Below, one piece after another: positions 6,469 through 13,224 of a stretch of DNA of 32,481 bases. The position numbers were made by a program, and so were the translations under genes. The stretch is from an uncultured Alistipes sp. (GTDB lineage: Bacteria; Bacteroidota; Bacteroidia; Bacteroidales; Rikenellaceae). The notes under the pieces were generated by a model that worked only from the letters and a program-made list of their open reading frames with translations, did not search any database and was not told the origin of the DNA. Numbering within the stretch: the first letter of the stretch is position 1; every line of letters starts with the position of its first letter. The stretch covers positions 1 through 32,481 of the forward strand of contig CALDPX010000033.1 of the NCBI GenBank assembly GCA_937911745.1, given 5' to 3'.

Positions 6469-8205
6469 CTATTTTTGTTTCAACGCCTCAATTTTAGCCT
6501 CAATGAGTTCTCCGTCTTCGCCCGCATCAAGAGCCCTCTTGTAATAAATCTCTGCCATAAAACTATCGCCCTCTGCGGCAAGTATGTCGCCGTAGTGGAG
6601 TAGGAGAGTGCCGTCGCCCCTACTGTCGAGCGATATAGCTTGGCGCATAATCCTTTTTGCCTCCGCGGTGTTTCCCATAAGGAAAAGAATCCACGCTTTG
6701 GTGTCGAGATATGTGGGGTTTGTGGGCTCCAAATCGCACGCCCTTGTACTCATCTCCAATGCTCTCGCAAACTCTTTGGGGCTATTAATAAGCGAATAAG
6801 CCCAATTGTTCAGCGCCATAGCATTGTCGGGGTACTCCTCCAACGCTCTTTTGTATAGCCTTGCCTGCTTGTTTGGGTTGGATTCCAAGTTGGCAAGCGA
6901 GCAGTAGATCTCACTCTTCTCTACGGGTGATTGAGTTACTTTAATCGCTCGTTCAAGGAGTTTTTCAGCCTCTTTTGTGGCAGTTTCCCCGTCCATGTCC
7001 AAGATTATGTATGCCTTTTGAAGCAGTGCTTCGGTGCGGTTGGGATGGTGTTTTATTGAGAGGTCAAGATAGTACATCGCCGAGTCGCTACGATTCAAGT
7101 AGCGCTCTCCACCGACCACCATAAAAAGGTCCTGGTTGGGCTCATATCTATTCTTACGGACAATTTGCTTGTATAACTCAACACCCTTTTCCGTCTCACC
7201 AGCCCTCAGCAGGTGCTCGGCATAGCATCGTTCCACATCTACCACCTCTGGGTGTTTTAGGTAGAGTGCGGTAATTAGTGAGTTGATGGTGAAGAAGTTG
7301 CGAACGTAAAAATCCTCTTTGTCTATCACATCCGATTTCCATATCGAAACGGCCTCCTGTGCGGGAAATTCGTCCACCATAAAAAGAGTTTTGAGCGCCT
7401 GTAAAAACTCCTCCTCACGTCCCCTTTGTTTATAGAAGGTAGCCAAACCCAACAGGGCGTCAGTGTTTTGCGGGCTCAGGGCAAGCGCTTTTTCAAAACT
7501 ATCCACCACCAACGAGTCTTGTTTGTTTTTTGTGTATAGATATCCCAGCATTGTGAGGTGATTTACACTGCGAGGGTTGTTTGCAATCTCGGTCTTTATC
7601 TCTTCAATCGCCTTGTCGTAGAGGTTCATTGAGTAGAGAAGTCCCAACTTTTGTCCCACAATTTCACCCGTTCGCCCAAGTTTATATTCGGCGCTGTCGA
7701 GTACCGAGAGAGCCATATATGGCATATTGCTCGATTGGTAGAGCGAGGCAAGCATTTGGTAGTTGTAGCCATTGCGGGGCTCCAAACGGACCAATTTTTC
7801 GTAGACAGCCCTTGCCTGCTGCAACTCGTTATTGCTCACAAGAGAGTAGCCATAGAGCCCCAAATAATCCACATTGGTGCTGTCTGCTCGGCTCGCAATC
7901 CTGCCGTGACGCAATGCCGCTTTGGGGTCGTGTCTCATGGCAATGTCGCCCATCTGGAAATGGGTTGGCGCGTGGAGTGAGTCTATTTCGAGCACCTTCT
8001 CGAAATAGGGGAGTGCCTCCCTGCGATCTTTGGCAAGGGTGGCAACTTTCACTCCTTCGGAGTAGAGGTACTCGGCGCGCAAAGAGTCGGTGCTGTACCA
8101 CCCGGGAACATCCACAACAAATCCCTCACTGCTCTTTTGTGGCTGGCGTGCACACGAGAAAAAGCAGAGAAAAAACAGTGTGTATAGTAGGGCTTTATTT
8201 TTCAT
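6469..8205 (-). CDS. TPR-repeat lipoprotein
   Basis: A 578-residue protein with a lipoprotein signal: hydrophobic residues 4-17, then FFSC with the lipid-anchored Cys at 18. The rest is a tandem array of tetratricopeptide-type helix pairs, recognisable by recurring A-L-x-L-x-P-x-N and Y-x-x-A spacing, for example ALALSPQNTDALLGLATFYK, ALEEYPDNAMALNNWAYSLI and ISLDSRGDGTLLLHYGDIL. Such proteins scaffold complexes at the outer or inner membrane. The exact partner is unknown, but it lies directly before an envC-like gene, which suggests a role in cell-wall or division complexes. It starts 23 bases after the pheS stop and is co-transcribed. No enzymatic motif is seen. Confidence 0.85.
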   Translation of the reverse strand: MKNKALLYTLFFLCFFSCARQPQKSSEGFVVDVPGWYSTDSLRAEYLYSEGVKVATLAKDRREALPYFEKVLEIDSLHAPTHFQMGDIAMRHDPKAALRHGRIASRADSTNVDYLGLYGYSLVSNNELQQARAVYEKLVRLEPRNGYNYQMLASLYQSSNMPYMALSVLDSAEYKLGRTGEIVGQKLGLLYSMNLYDKAIEEIKTEIANNPRSVNHLTMLGYLYTKNKQDSLVVDSFEKALALSPQNTDALLGLATFYKQRGREEEFLQALKTLFMVDEFPAQEAVSIWKSDVIDKEDFYVRNFFTINSLITALYLKHPEVVDVERCYAEHLLRAGETEKGVELYKQIVRKNRYEPNQDLFMVVGGERYLNRSDSAMYYLDLSIKHHPNRTEALLQKAYIILDMDGETATKEAEKLLERAIKVTQSPVEKSEIYCSLANLESNPNKQARLYKRALEEYPDNAMALNNWAYSLINSPKEFARALEMSTRACDLEPTNPTYLDTKAWILFLMGNTAEAKRIMRQAISLDSRGDGTLLLHYGDILAAEGDSFMAEIYYKRALDAGEDGELIEAKIEALKQK

Positions 8206-8228
8206 AGACGCCCGAGGGTTTGGGATGG

Positions 8229-9257
8229 TTAGAGCACCGAGTCGAACTGGCTAAGGAACCTCAAATCGTTCTCGAAATAGAGCCTAAGGTCCTTTACGCC
8301 AAATTTCAACATCGCAATGCGCTCAACACCCATACCGAATGCAAAACCGCTATACTTGGTACTGTCTATGCCGCTTGCCTCCAAGACGTTGGGGTCTACC
8401 ATACCGCAGCCGAGGATTTCGAGCCAGCCGGTACCCTTGCAGACATTGCAACCCTTGCCACCACAGAGGTTACACGATACGTCCACCTCTGCCGAAGGCT
8501 CTGTGAAGGGGAAGTAGGAGGGGCGCATACGAATCTGAGTCTGCTCGCCGAAGAACTCCTTTGCGAAGTAAAGCAAGGATTGCTTCATATCGGCAAACGA
8601 CACCTTCTCGTCAATGTAGAGTCCCTCAATTTGGTGGAAAATGCAGTGTGCGCGAGCCGAGATTGCCTCGTTGCGGAACACCCTACCGGGGCAAATAACG
8701 CGGATGGGGGGCTTTTGGTGCTCCATAGTACGCACCTGAATTGAACTTGTGTGGGTACGCAAAAGCACATCGGGGTGTTTCTCGATGAAGAACGTATCCT
8801 GCATATCGCGTGCGGGGTGCTCGGGAGCGAAGTTCAGTGCCGAGAAAACATGCCAATCATCCTCAATCTCCGGACCATCGGCAATGGTGTAGCCAAGGCG
8901 CGAGAATATGTCACAAATCTCGTTCCTTACGAGCGAAATGGGGTGGCGAGAGCCGAGGTTTTCGGTCATTGCGGGGCGCGAGAGATCGCCACTCGAAGCC
9001 GCTGCTACGGGTGTGCTATCGAGAGCCTCTTTGAGAGCAGCGATGCGCTCGTTGGCTTTGGTCTTTATGGCGTTAATTTGCTGACCAAGAACACGTTTCT
9101 CCTCCGATGGAACGGTCTTGAACTCTTCCAATATGTCGTTCAATTCGCCTTTGCGACCAAGAATTTTCACGCGGAAATCCTCAATCTCTGCTGCCGAAGT
9201 GGCGTTGAAATTCTCTATCCTGCCGAGCAGGTCGTTGATTTTGTCAATAAGTGCCAT
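8229..9257 (-). CDS. pheS: Phenylalanyl-tRNA synthetase alpha subunit
   Basis: Class II aminoacyl-tRNA synthetase subunit that pairs with PheT to charge tRNA-Phe. From the ATG at 9257 it has 342 residues. It has an N-terminal coiled-coil tRNA-binding arm (about 1-85), then the class II core. Motif 2 is GRVFRNEAISARAHCIFHQI and motif 3 lies in FAFGMGVERIAML. An upstream in-frame ATG at 9335 would add 26 residues with no homology pattern and would start upstream of the promoter box (9284-9291), so it is rejected. pheT is not adjacent, which is common in Bacteroidota. It leads a five-gene operon running to mnmG. Confidence 0.95.
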   Translation of the reverse strand: MALIDKINDLLGRIENFNATSAAEIEDFRVKILGRKGELNDILEEFKTVPSEEKRVLGQQINAIKTKANERIAALKEALDSTPVAAASSGDLSRPAMTENLGSRHPISLVRNEICDIFSRLGYTIADGPEIEDDWHVFSALNFAPEHPARDMQDTFFIEKHPDVLLRTHTSSIQVRTMEHQKPPIRVICPGRVFRNEAISARAHCIFHQIEGLYIDEKVSFADMKQSLLYFAKEFFGEQTQIRMRPSYFPFTEPSAEVDVSCNLCGGKGCNVCKGTGWLEILGCGMVDPNVLEASGIDSTKYSGFAFGMGVERIAMLKFGVKDLRLYFENDLRFLSQFDSVL

Positions 9258-9283
9258 AGTTTGCTTTCTTTGTATTTTAACCA

Positions 9284-9291
9284 CAAAAATA
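9284..9291 (-). promoter_or_regulatory. pheS operon -7 box
   Basis: On the minus strand this reads TATTTTTG, matching TAnnTTTG, 27 bases before the chosen pheS start. A CAAA (TTTG on the minus strand) at 9315-9318 is 23 bases away, slightly more than the usual 19-21. Confidence 0.6.
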
Positions 9292-9369
9292 GCAATTATT
9301 GGCGAGTAAGAGTACAAAAAAGCGATTTTTCTCAAAGAAAAACCGCCTTTTTGTAGCCAACCAAAACTT

Positions 9370-9744
9370 TTATTTCGACTCAGAGCCTTTTATGCAAATC
9401 ATCGCAATACCTCCAACAACGAGCAGTAGGGGCAAAATGAGTTTCTCGAATGATATATAGATGTTGAAATAATCTACAACCACAAGCACCACACCAAGAG
9501 CCGTAATAGTGCCTCCCGAGATGTAGTTGCGCACGCAGAGCAACCAAGCACCCACAGCCACCACCAACATCTGCCACGAGAGAATGGTGTCGATGAGTTT
9601 GGGGCTCAGAAGATTGTAGTTGCTGCCCAGCCACACCAAACCACAAACAATCATAAGCACGCCTGCAAAGTTGTAGACACTGCGAGTGAGAGGGTGTTTC
9701 TCCTCGGTCACTTTCTCTTGCTTTTCTTCGTTCAAAATTTCCAT
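9370..9744 (-). CDS. Small membrane protein (LiaF transmembrane-region/DUF5668-like)
   Basis: A 124-residue protein with a charged N-terminus (residues 1-20) and four hydrophobic segments (about 24-42, 54-72, 77-93 and 98-116), each pair linked by very short loops. The repeated pattern of small-residue and hydrophobic helices (GVLMIVCGLVWLG, GTITALGVVLVVVDYF) resembles the membrane part of LiaF-type proteins. That assignment is by appearance only. It is the last gene of the PspC/PadR operon, 15 bases after the preceding gene. LiaF and PspC proteins both belong to cell-envelope stress systems, so the context fits. No terminator with a T-run is evident before the pheS promoter. Confidence 0.65.
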   Translation of the reverse strand: MEILNEEKQEKVTEEKHPLTRSVYNFAGVLMIVCGLVWLGSNYNLLSPKLIDTILSWQMLVVAVGAWLLCVRNYISGGTITALGVVLVVVDYFNIYISFEKLILPLLLVVGGIAMICIKGSESK

Positions 9745-9759
9745 ATCTACAATTATTTA

Positions 9760-10791
9760 CTACTTAACAACCTGTGGCACAGACGAATTGAGTATCCTAA
9801 CGGGCGAGGTCACAACCGTGTCACCATCTGGCGAAGAGATGGTTATAGTGCGATACATCCTATCGCCCTCGTAGTGGTTTTCGATTTTGACATCCACTTT
9901 TCCGCCGCGCAGCAGATGCCATTCCAGCCTATCTTCATAGGGCACCATCTCCTCAAAACGCTCGCAAAAACTATCGAACCTCATTGCGCCCTCGAAGCCG
10001 TCGAAACTAAGAGTGTAGGTGGAGTCCCACTCCTCAACACCGCGCATATTAATCACTGCGTCTTCCCACTCGCCCTCTACGCGATCCTCCCAAGCCTCAA
10101 TCTCCTCTTCCCAGAGCTCAAACTGAGCCTCGGTGCGGTAAGCCCACTCTGCCCAATTGTCGGCATTGCGGATAGCGGCAAAAATGAGCCACAAAAGGAA
10201 TACTACCCAGATAATAGCGGCAGTGAGTAATCGTTTGAGGTTTATGCGCTTACATCTAATTAGCGAGAATCCCAAGTCGGCAACAATACCCATAAATAAC
10301 ACCACTACGGCGCATATGAGTCCTGCAAAAACAATGGGCGAAACACCATCCATAGGCACCACATTTGCCCACTCTTCGCCAATGGCAGCGAGTGAAACAA
10401 AACCTACCAAAATTCCCAGGGCGGTAAGCAGCCAGCCCGCAAGAAATATACCGAGTAATACCTTGGCGCAGACGATAATAACTTTGCCAAGCGGACCTAC
10501 TCCACTATTGTTGTTGTCGGTTTGTTTGGGTGTTTGGGGTGGGGTAGTGGTTGGTTTAGTGGGGGTGTAGCCCATAGAGAGCGCAACGCTCCTTACCAAC
10601 TCCTCCTCGACAACGGTGTTTGCCGACTGCCTCTCCAATACTCGGGCGGCAAAATCCCTCTCCACCTTTGTGGCAGCCTCCTTGCCCTGGCTCTTTGCAA
10701 TCTCTTCGAGCAGAGCCGAGAGCACGCCATATGCCTCTTTGTCTATCGCAAAGGTTGCTTCTGCAACCCTTACCTTCAATACTTCCTTCAT
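9760..10791 (-). CDS. Multi-pass membrane protein with PspC-associated N-terminal domain
   Basis: A 343-residue protein of unknown function. Residues 1-75 (LKVRVAEATFAIDKEAYGVL onward) align by eye with the N-terminal domain of the PspC protein at 11571-12068. A Pro/Thr/Gln-rich linker (about 76-95) follows, then hydrophobic segments at about 100-135, 150-175 and 187-206. The rest (about 207-343) is soluble. It starts with a Trp/Glu-rich helix (NADNWAEWAYRTEAQFELWE) and ends in beta-strand-like sequence. The PspC core motif GGVCxGxA is absent. It follows padR by 30 bases. By context it is probably an envelope-stress membrane component, perhaps a target or partner of the PspC proteins. No catalytic residues are recognised. 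Confidence 0.7.
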   Translation of the reverse strand: MKEVLKVRVAEATFAIDKEAYGVLSALLEEIAKSQGKEAATKVERDFAARVLERQSANTVVEEELVRSVALSMGYTPTKPTTTPPQTPKQTDNNNSGVGPLGKVIIVCAKVLLGIFLAGWLLTALGILVGFVSLAAIGEEWANVVPMDGVSPIVFAGLICAVVVLFMGIVADLGFSLIRCKRINLKRLLTAAIIWVVFLLWLIFAAIRNADNWAEWAYRTEAQFELWEEEIEAWEDRVEGEWEDAVINMRGVEEWDSTYTLSFDGFEGAMRFDSFCERFEEMVPYEDRLEWHLLRGGKVDVKIENHYEGDRMYRTITISSPDGDTVVTSPVRILNSSVPQVVK

Positions 10792-10821
10792 AACTCTTTT
10801 TTTGTACGTTTGATTGTTGGT

Positions 10822-11154
10822 CTATTTTTGTCTGATTTTACTTATCTGCCCTATGAGTTCGTCCCACGATTCATCGAGCTGACCAAGCGCCTCCCTGCCC
10901 TCGGGTGTGAGGGTGTAGTACTTGCGCGGAGGTCCCTGTGGCGATTCCTCCCAGCGGTAGGTCAGAAGCCCCTGATTTTTCAGGCGTGTGAGGATAGGAT
11001 AGAGTGTTCCCTCCACCACAATCATCTGAGCCTCTTTGAGTTCGGAGATGATTTTCGGGGCGTAACTATCCTCGCGCGAGAGTATCGACAGGATGCAGTA
11101 TTCGAGTATTCCCTTGCGCATCTGCGCCTTGGTATTTTCTACGTTTATAGCCAT
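10822..11154 (-). CDS. PadR-family transcriptional regulator
   Basis: A 110-residue winged-helix DNA-binding protein of the short PadR type. The fold is visible as the helix-turn-helix MRKGILEYCILSILSREDSY, the recognition region EGTLYPILTRLKNQGLL, the wing RWEESPQGPPRKYYTLTPEG and a short C-terminal dimerisation helix. PadR proteins are usually autorepressors of the operon that contains them. The gene lies inside the operon, three bases after the small pspC gene, as in many Bacteroidota. A likely operator is the palindrome at 12118-12140 over the operon promoter. The ligand or signal cannot be read from the sequence. Confidence 0.92.
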   Translation of the reverse strand: MAINVENTKAQMRKGILEYCILSILSREDSYAPKIISELKEAQMIVVEGTLYPILTRLKNQGLLTYRWEESPQGPPRKYYTLTPEGREALGQLDESWDELIGQISKIRQK

Positions 11155-11157
11155 TAC

Positions 11158-11358
11158 CTACTTGCTTTCGGGGATTAACAGCCATGCCACAAGGTAGCAC
11201 AAAAACGCAGGAATGCCAGGGAAGAAAAAGAGCACTACGGCAACAACCCTCGCAAGTGTGGGGTCGATGTTGAAATACTCTGCCAATCCGGCACACACAC
11301 CACCCAGCATACGATTTTTGCTGCGGTAGAGTTTTTTGGGCTCGTTCATTATTTCCAT
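11158..11358 (-). CDS. Short PspC-domain membrane protein
   Basis: A 66-residue protein that is essentially one PspC domain: a basic N-terminus (KKLYRSKNR), the signature MLGGVCAGLAEYFNIDPTL, then a hydrophobic helix (RVVAVVLFFFPGIPAFLCYL) ending in LLIPESK. PspC proteins sit in the inner membrane and take part in envelope-stress sensing or in toxin-like membrane responses. The ATG at 11358 is used; an in-frame ATG at 11349 is an alternative. The gene is tightly coupled to padR, which starts three bases after its stop. Confidence 0.9.
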   Translation of the reverse strand: MEIMNEPKKLYRSKNRMLGGVCAGLAEYFNIDPTLARVVAVVLFFFPGIPAFLCYLVAWLLIPESK

Positions 11359-11396
11359 AGTTGTAACTGTTTAATATATAATAGTGTTGGGGTTTT

Positions 11397-11558
11397 CTAT
11401 CGGTTTTCGGGCTTGTTGAGAATTATGAGCGCGGCAATAACACCGGGTACCCATCCACAAGCGGTGAGTAGCAGTGTGATCAAAAACGAACCACAACCTC
11501 GGCTGATGACCGCCAATGGAGGGAATATGATTGATAGAATTACTTGCCAAATAGTCAT
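11397..11558 (-). CDS. YqaE/Pmp3-family small membrane protein
   Basis: A 53-residue frame reading MTIWQVILSIIFPPLAVISR, then a Gly-containing turn and a second hydrophobic segment FLITLLLTACGWVPGVIAAL, ending in NKPENR. The double-helix layout, the IFPPLAV motif and the W-x-P-G-x-I-A-A motif match the UPF0057/YqaE/Pmp3 family of tiny two-pass membrane proteins, linked in other organisms to salt, cold and membrane-potential stress. It lies between the two pspC genes on the same strand (12 bases after one, 38 bases before the other). This supports it as a real member of the envelope-stress operon. It is easy to miss because of its size. Confidence 0.88.
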   Translation of the reverse strand: MTIWQVILSIIFPPLAVISRGCGSFLITLLLTACGWVPGVIAALIILNKPENR

Positions 11559-11570
11559 AATTGTCTGTTT

Positions 11571-12068
11571 TTAAGCGTTTTGATGCTTCGTGTCGAGGGG
11601 CAGGAAGATCCAGAGGATGATGTAGATCCAGAGGCTTAGTCCGCCAAAGATAATGAGCAACATTGTGACAATTCTCAGCAGGGTGGGGTCGATGTTGGTA
11701 AAGCGGGCAATACCACCGCATACACCACCAATAACCTTGTCCTTGCTGCTGCGCGAAAGACGCTTTACCGCCTCCTCCTTGCCGAGATGATCGCTCTTGG
11801 GCTGACGCAACTCGCCAAACTCCTCGGGTCTGCCAATCTGCTCTTGCACCTTGCGCACAAGATAGATGTCTACCACATTTTCGGGATTTCCGAGCCAACC
11901 GCTCAGCAGGTCGGCAATCCTCATCTCCAAGTCGCTCATCGTCTCGGTTGCCGAGTACTCTTCGAGTCGCTCGCGGATGTCGTCAAGGTAGATTTCCAAC
12001 GCACGAAAGGCGTCCTCCTCGATGACAAACGCCGTAGTTCCGATTTTTACATTGAGTTTTCTGTTCAC
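11571..12068 (-). CDS. PspC-domain protein with N-terminal extension
   Basis: From the GTG at 12068 it has 165 residues. The N-terminal domain (about 1-85, KLNVKIGTTAFVIEEDAFRA onward) is Glu-rich and helical and is shared with the protein at 9760-10791. A basic linker follows, then a PspC domain (KDKVIGGVCGGIARFTNIDP) with a transmembrane segment (about 133-160) ending WIFLPL. An upstream in-frame GTG at 12098 lies inside the promoter -7 box (12098-12105), so it cannot be the start of a transcript from that promoter. The 12068 GTG gives the N-terminus expected of relatives. It is the first gene of the six-gene operon and is probably controlled by PadR through the palindrome at 12118-12140. 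Confidence 0.85.
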   Translation of the reverse strand: MNRKLNVKIGTTAFVIEEDAFRALEIYLDDIRERLEEYSATETMSDLEMRIADLLSGWLGNPENVVDIYLVRKVQEQIGRPEEFGELRQPKSDHLGKEEAVKRLSRSSKDKVIGGVCGGIARFTNIDPTLLRIVTMLLIIFGGLSLWIYIILWIFLPLDTKHQNA

Positions 12069-12097
12069 TTTTACTCTAAGTTTGATTGTTTGTACCA

Positions 12098-12129
12098 CAA
12101 AGATATAAAATTATTTTAGTACTATGCAA
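12098..12129 (-). promoter_or_regulatory. Promoter of the PspC/PadR operon
   Basis: On the minus strand TATCTTTG (12098-12105) is a perfect -7 box. TTG (12127-12129) lies 21 bases upstream as a partial -33 box. The chosen GTG start is 30 bases downstream of the box. Confidence 0.7.
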
Positions 12130-12140
12130 TACATAGAACT
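12118..12140. promoter_or_regulatory. Candidate PadR operator palindrome
   Basis: Inverted repeat with arms AGTxCTATG (12118-12126) and CATAGxACT (12132-12140) around a five-base centre, CAATA. It overlaps the -33 position of the operon promoter, where a bound repressor would block polymerase. The link to the PadR protein encoded in the operon is an inference from position and symmetry. Confidence 0.5.
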
Positions 12141-12324
12141 AAAAATTTTCAATCACCCCCTTGCTTTTTTGCGCCACACAAGGGTTATGTGTGTGATTAT
12201 TAAGCGATTGTCTTAGGTAAAAATTTTTTGGTTTTGTGTGAGAGCTATGAGGAAAATGGGGGCTATGGGAGAAATGGGAATTCTGGGAGCACCACAACCA
12301 CTCTCCCCTCTGAACGAGCATAGT

Positions 12325-12350
12325 AATTTTCAATTTTCAATTTTCAATTT
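12325..12350 (+). repeat. TTTTCAA short tandem repeat upstream of the DUF4924 gene
   Basis: A tandem AATTTTC tract of about 26 bases lies 28 bases upstream of the -7 box at 12379. Just before it, 12247-12289 holds loose ATGGGAG-like repeats similar to those at about 530-550. Apart from these and the PspC promoter, nothing else was seen in 12141-12412. Confidence 0.6.
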
Positions 12351-12378
12351 CCCTCTCCTTACTTGCAAAATTTGCCGT

Positions 12379-12386
12379 ATCTTTGT
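12379..12386 (+). promoter_or_regulatory. -7 box of the DUF4924 gene
   Basis: TATCTTTG is a perfect TAnnTTTG match, 26 bases before the start codon at 12413. Confidence 0.65.
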
Positions 12387-12412
12387 CACGATAAGAGAAA
12401 ACCATACCTTAT

Positions 12413-12964
12413 ATGTATATAGCACAACAAAAGCGCAAAGAGAACATCGCCGAGTATATCCTCTACCTCTGGCAGTTGGAGGATCTGCTGAGGGCTTTGA
12501 AGTTCAGCCCCGAGGCGATTTACAACACCCTTGTGGAGCCCAATGGCTGTGACGAGCAGGAGAAACAGCAGATTTTTATGTGGTATATGAGCCTTGCGGG
12601 GCTTATCAACGAGGAGGGCAAGAGCGAGCAGGGGCACCTCAGTCACACACTGCACCTTATTGCCGATATGGAGAACCTCCACAATCAACTCCTCAACCTG
12701 CCCGTGGGCGCAACCTACCGCACACTGTGGGCTCCCCTGAAAGAGGAACTCTCTCGCCTGAGGATTGTGCTGGCACGCGATGGAGTGGGGGATATCGAAC
12801 TCTGTTTCCGCGCACTCTACGCCACAATGCTCTACCGCATAAAGGGCGACCAGAGCAAGTCGGGCGCCATCGAAGATGTTGTAACCCTCATATCGCCCGT
12901 CATCGCCACCCTCTCAGATATGTACCGCAAAGTGGAGATGGGTGAAATTGACCTCTTCGGGTAG
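12413..12964 (+). CDS. DUF4924 family protein
   Basis: A 183-residue predicted cytosolic, largely helical protein. The N-terminus MYIAQQKRKENIAEYILYLW followed by QLEDLLRA is characteristic of the Bacteroidales DUF4924 family as I know it, and the length is normal. There is no signal peptide, membrane segment or catalytic motif, and the biochemical function is unknown. The gene is monocistronic under the promoter at 12379. It is followed, from the last base of its stop codon, by palindromic repeat copy 5, and it faces fusA2 across that repeat and the bidirectional hairpin at 13138-13172. Confidence 0.85.
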   Translation: MYIAQQKRKENIAEYILYLWQLEDLLRALKFSPEAIYNTLVEPNGCDEQEKQQIFMWYMSLAGLINEEGKSEQGHLSHTLHLIADMENLHNQLLNLPVGATYRTLWAPLKEELSRLRIVLARDGVGDIELCFRALYATMLYRIKGDQSKSGAIEDVVTLISPVIATLSDMYRKVEMGEIDLFG

Positions 12965-13090
12965 CGAGTGTGCCTTGTGGGTGCTTTTTGCACCAAAATT
13001 CAGAGAGCGGACTCCTTATTTACGCCACCAAGTAAACTTCGGAGCCCGCTCCTTCTTTTGGCACGAAAACCCCTCAGCGACACGCCCTCG
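12964..13090 (+). repeat. Palindromic repeat element, copy 5
   Basis: Its first 46 bases are identical to window positions 1-46. The stem GAGCGG (13005-13010) pairs with CCGCTC (13046-13051), extended by CTCC (13012-13015) with GGAG (13041-13044). Copy 1 has a different stem sequence here (GAGCGACA/TGTCGCTC), so pairing is kept while sequence differs. The apical part again carries TTTAC and GTAAA. It starts at the last base of the preceding stop codon and lies head-to-head with copy 4. Confidence 0.75.
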
Positions 13091-13093
13091 TTG

Positions 13094-13207
13094 GCGAGTG
13101 TGTCGTGTGGGGACGATTTCAAGGCGAGCAAAAAAATATCCCCCTCAGTTTACTGACGTAAATGAGGGGGATTTTTTTGAGTGTAACGCAGCAGATGTCT
13201 GCGAAAT
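13094..13207 (-). repeat. Palindromic repeat element, copy 4 (inverted)
   Basis: Read on the minus strand it carries the family block CATCTGCTGCGTTAC (13183-13197), then the hairpin with CTCATTTAC and GTAAACTGAG, then a GCTCGCCTTGAAATCG block. That last block parallels GCAAGCCTTGAAATCG in copy 2. The far end (GCGAGTGTG, 13094 onward on the plus strand) matches the ends of the other copies. With copy 5 it forms an inverted pair. Confidence 0.65.
13138..13178. terminator. Bidirectional terminator between the DUF4924 gene and fusA2
   Basis: The stem ATCCCCCTCA (13138-13147) pairs with TGAGGGGGAT (13163-13172) and continues with GTTTAC/GTAAA towards the loop. T-rich sequence follows on the plus strand (13172-13178), and a matching run of A (13130-13136) provides T residues for minus-strand transcripts from fusA2. 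Confidence 0.75.
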
Positions 13208-13224
13208 ACACTTGCGAGAATTTT

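Noticed and set aside
9258..9335. Upstream ATG start for pheS
   Set aside because: The added residues lie over and upstream of the promoter -7 box and do not resemble PheS.
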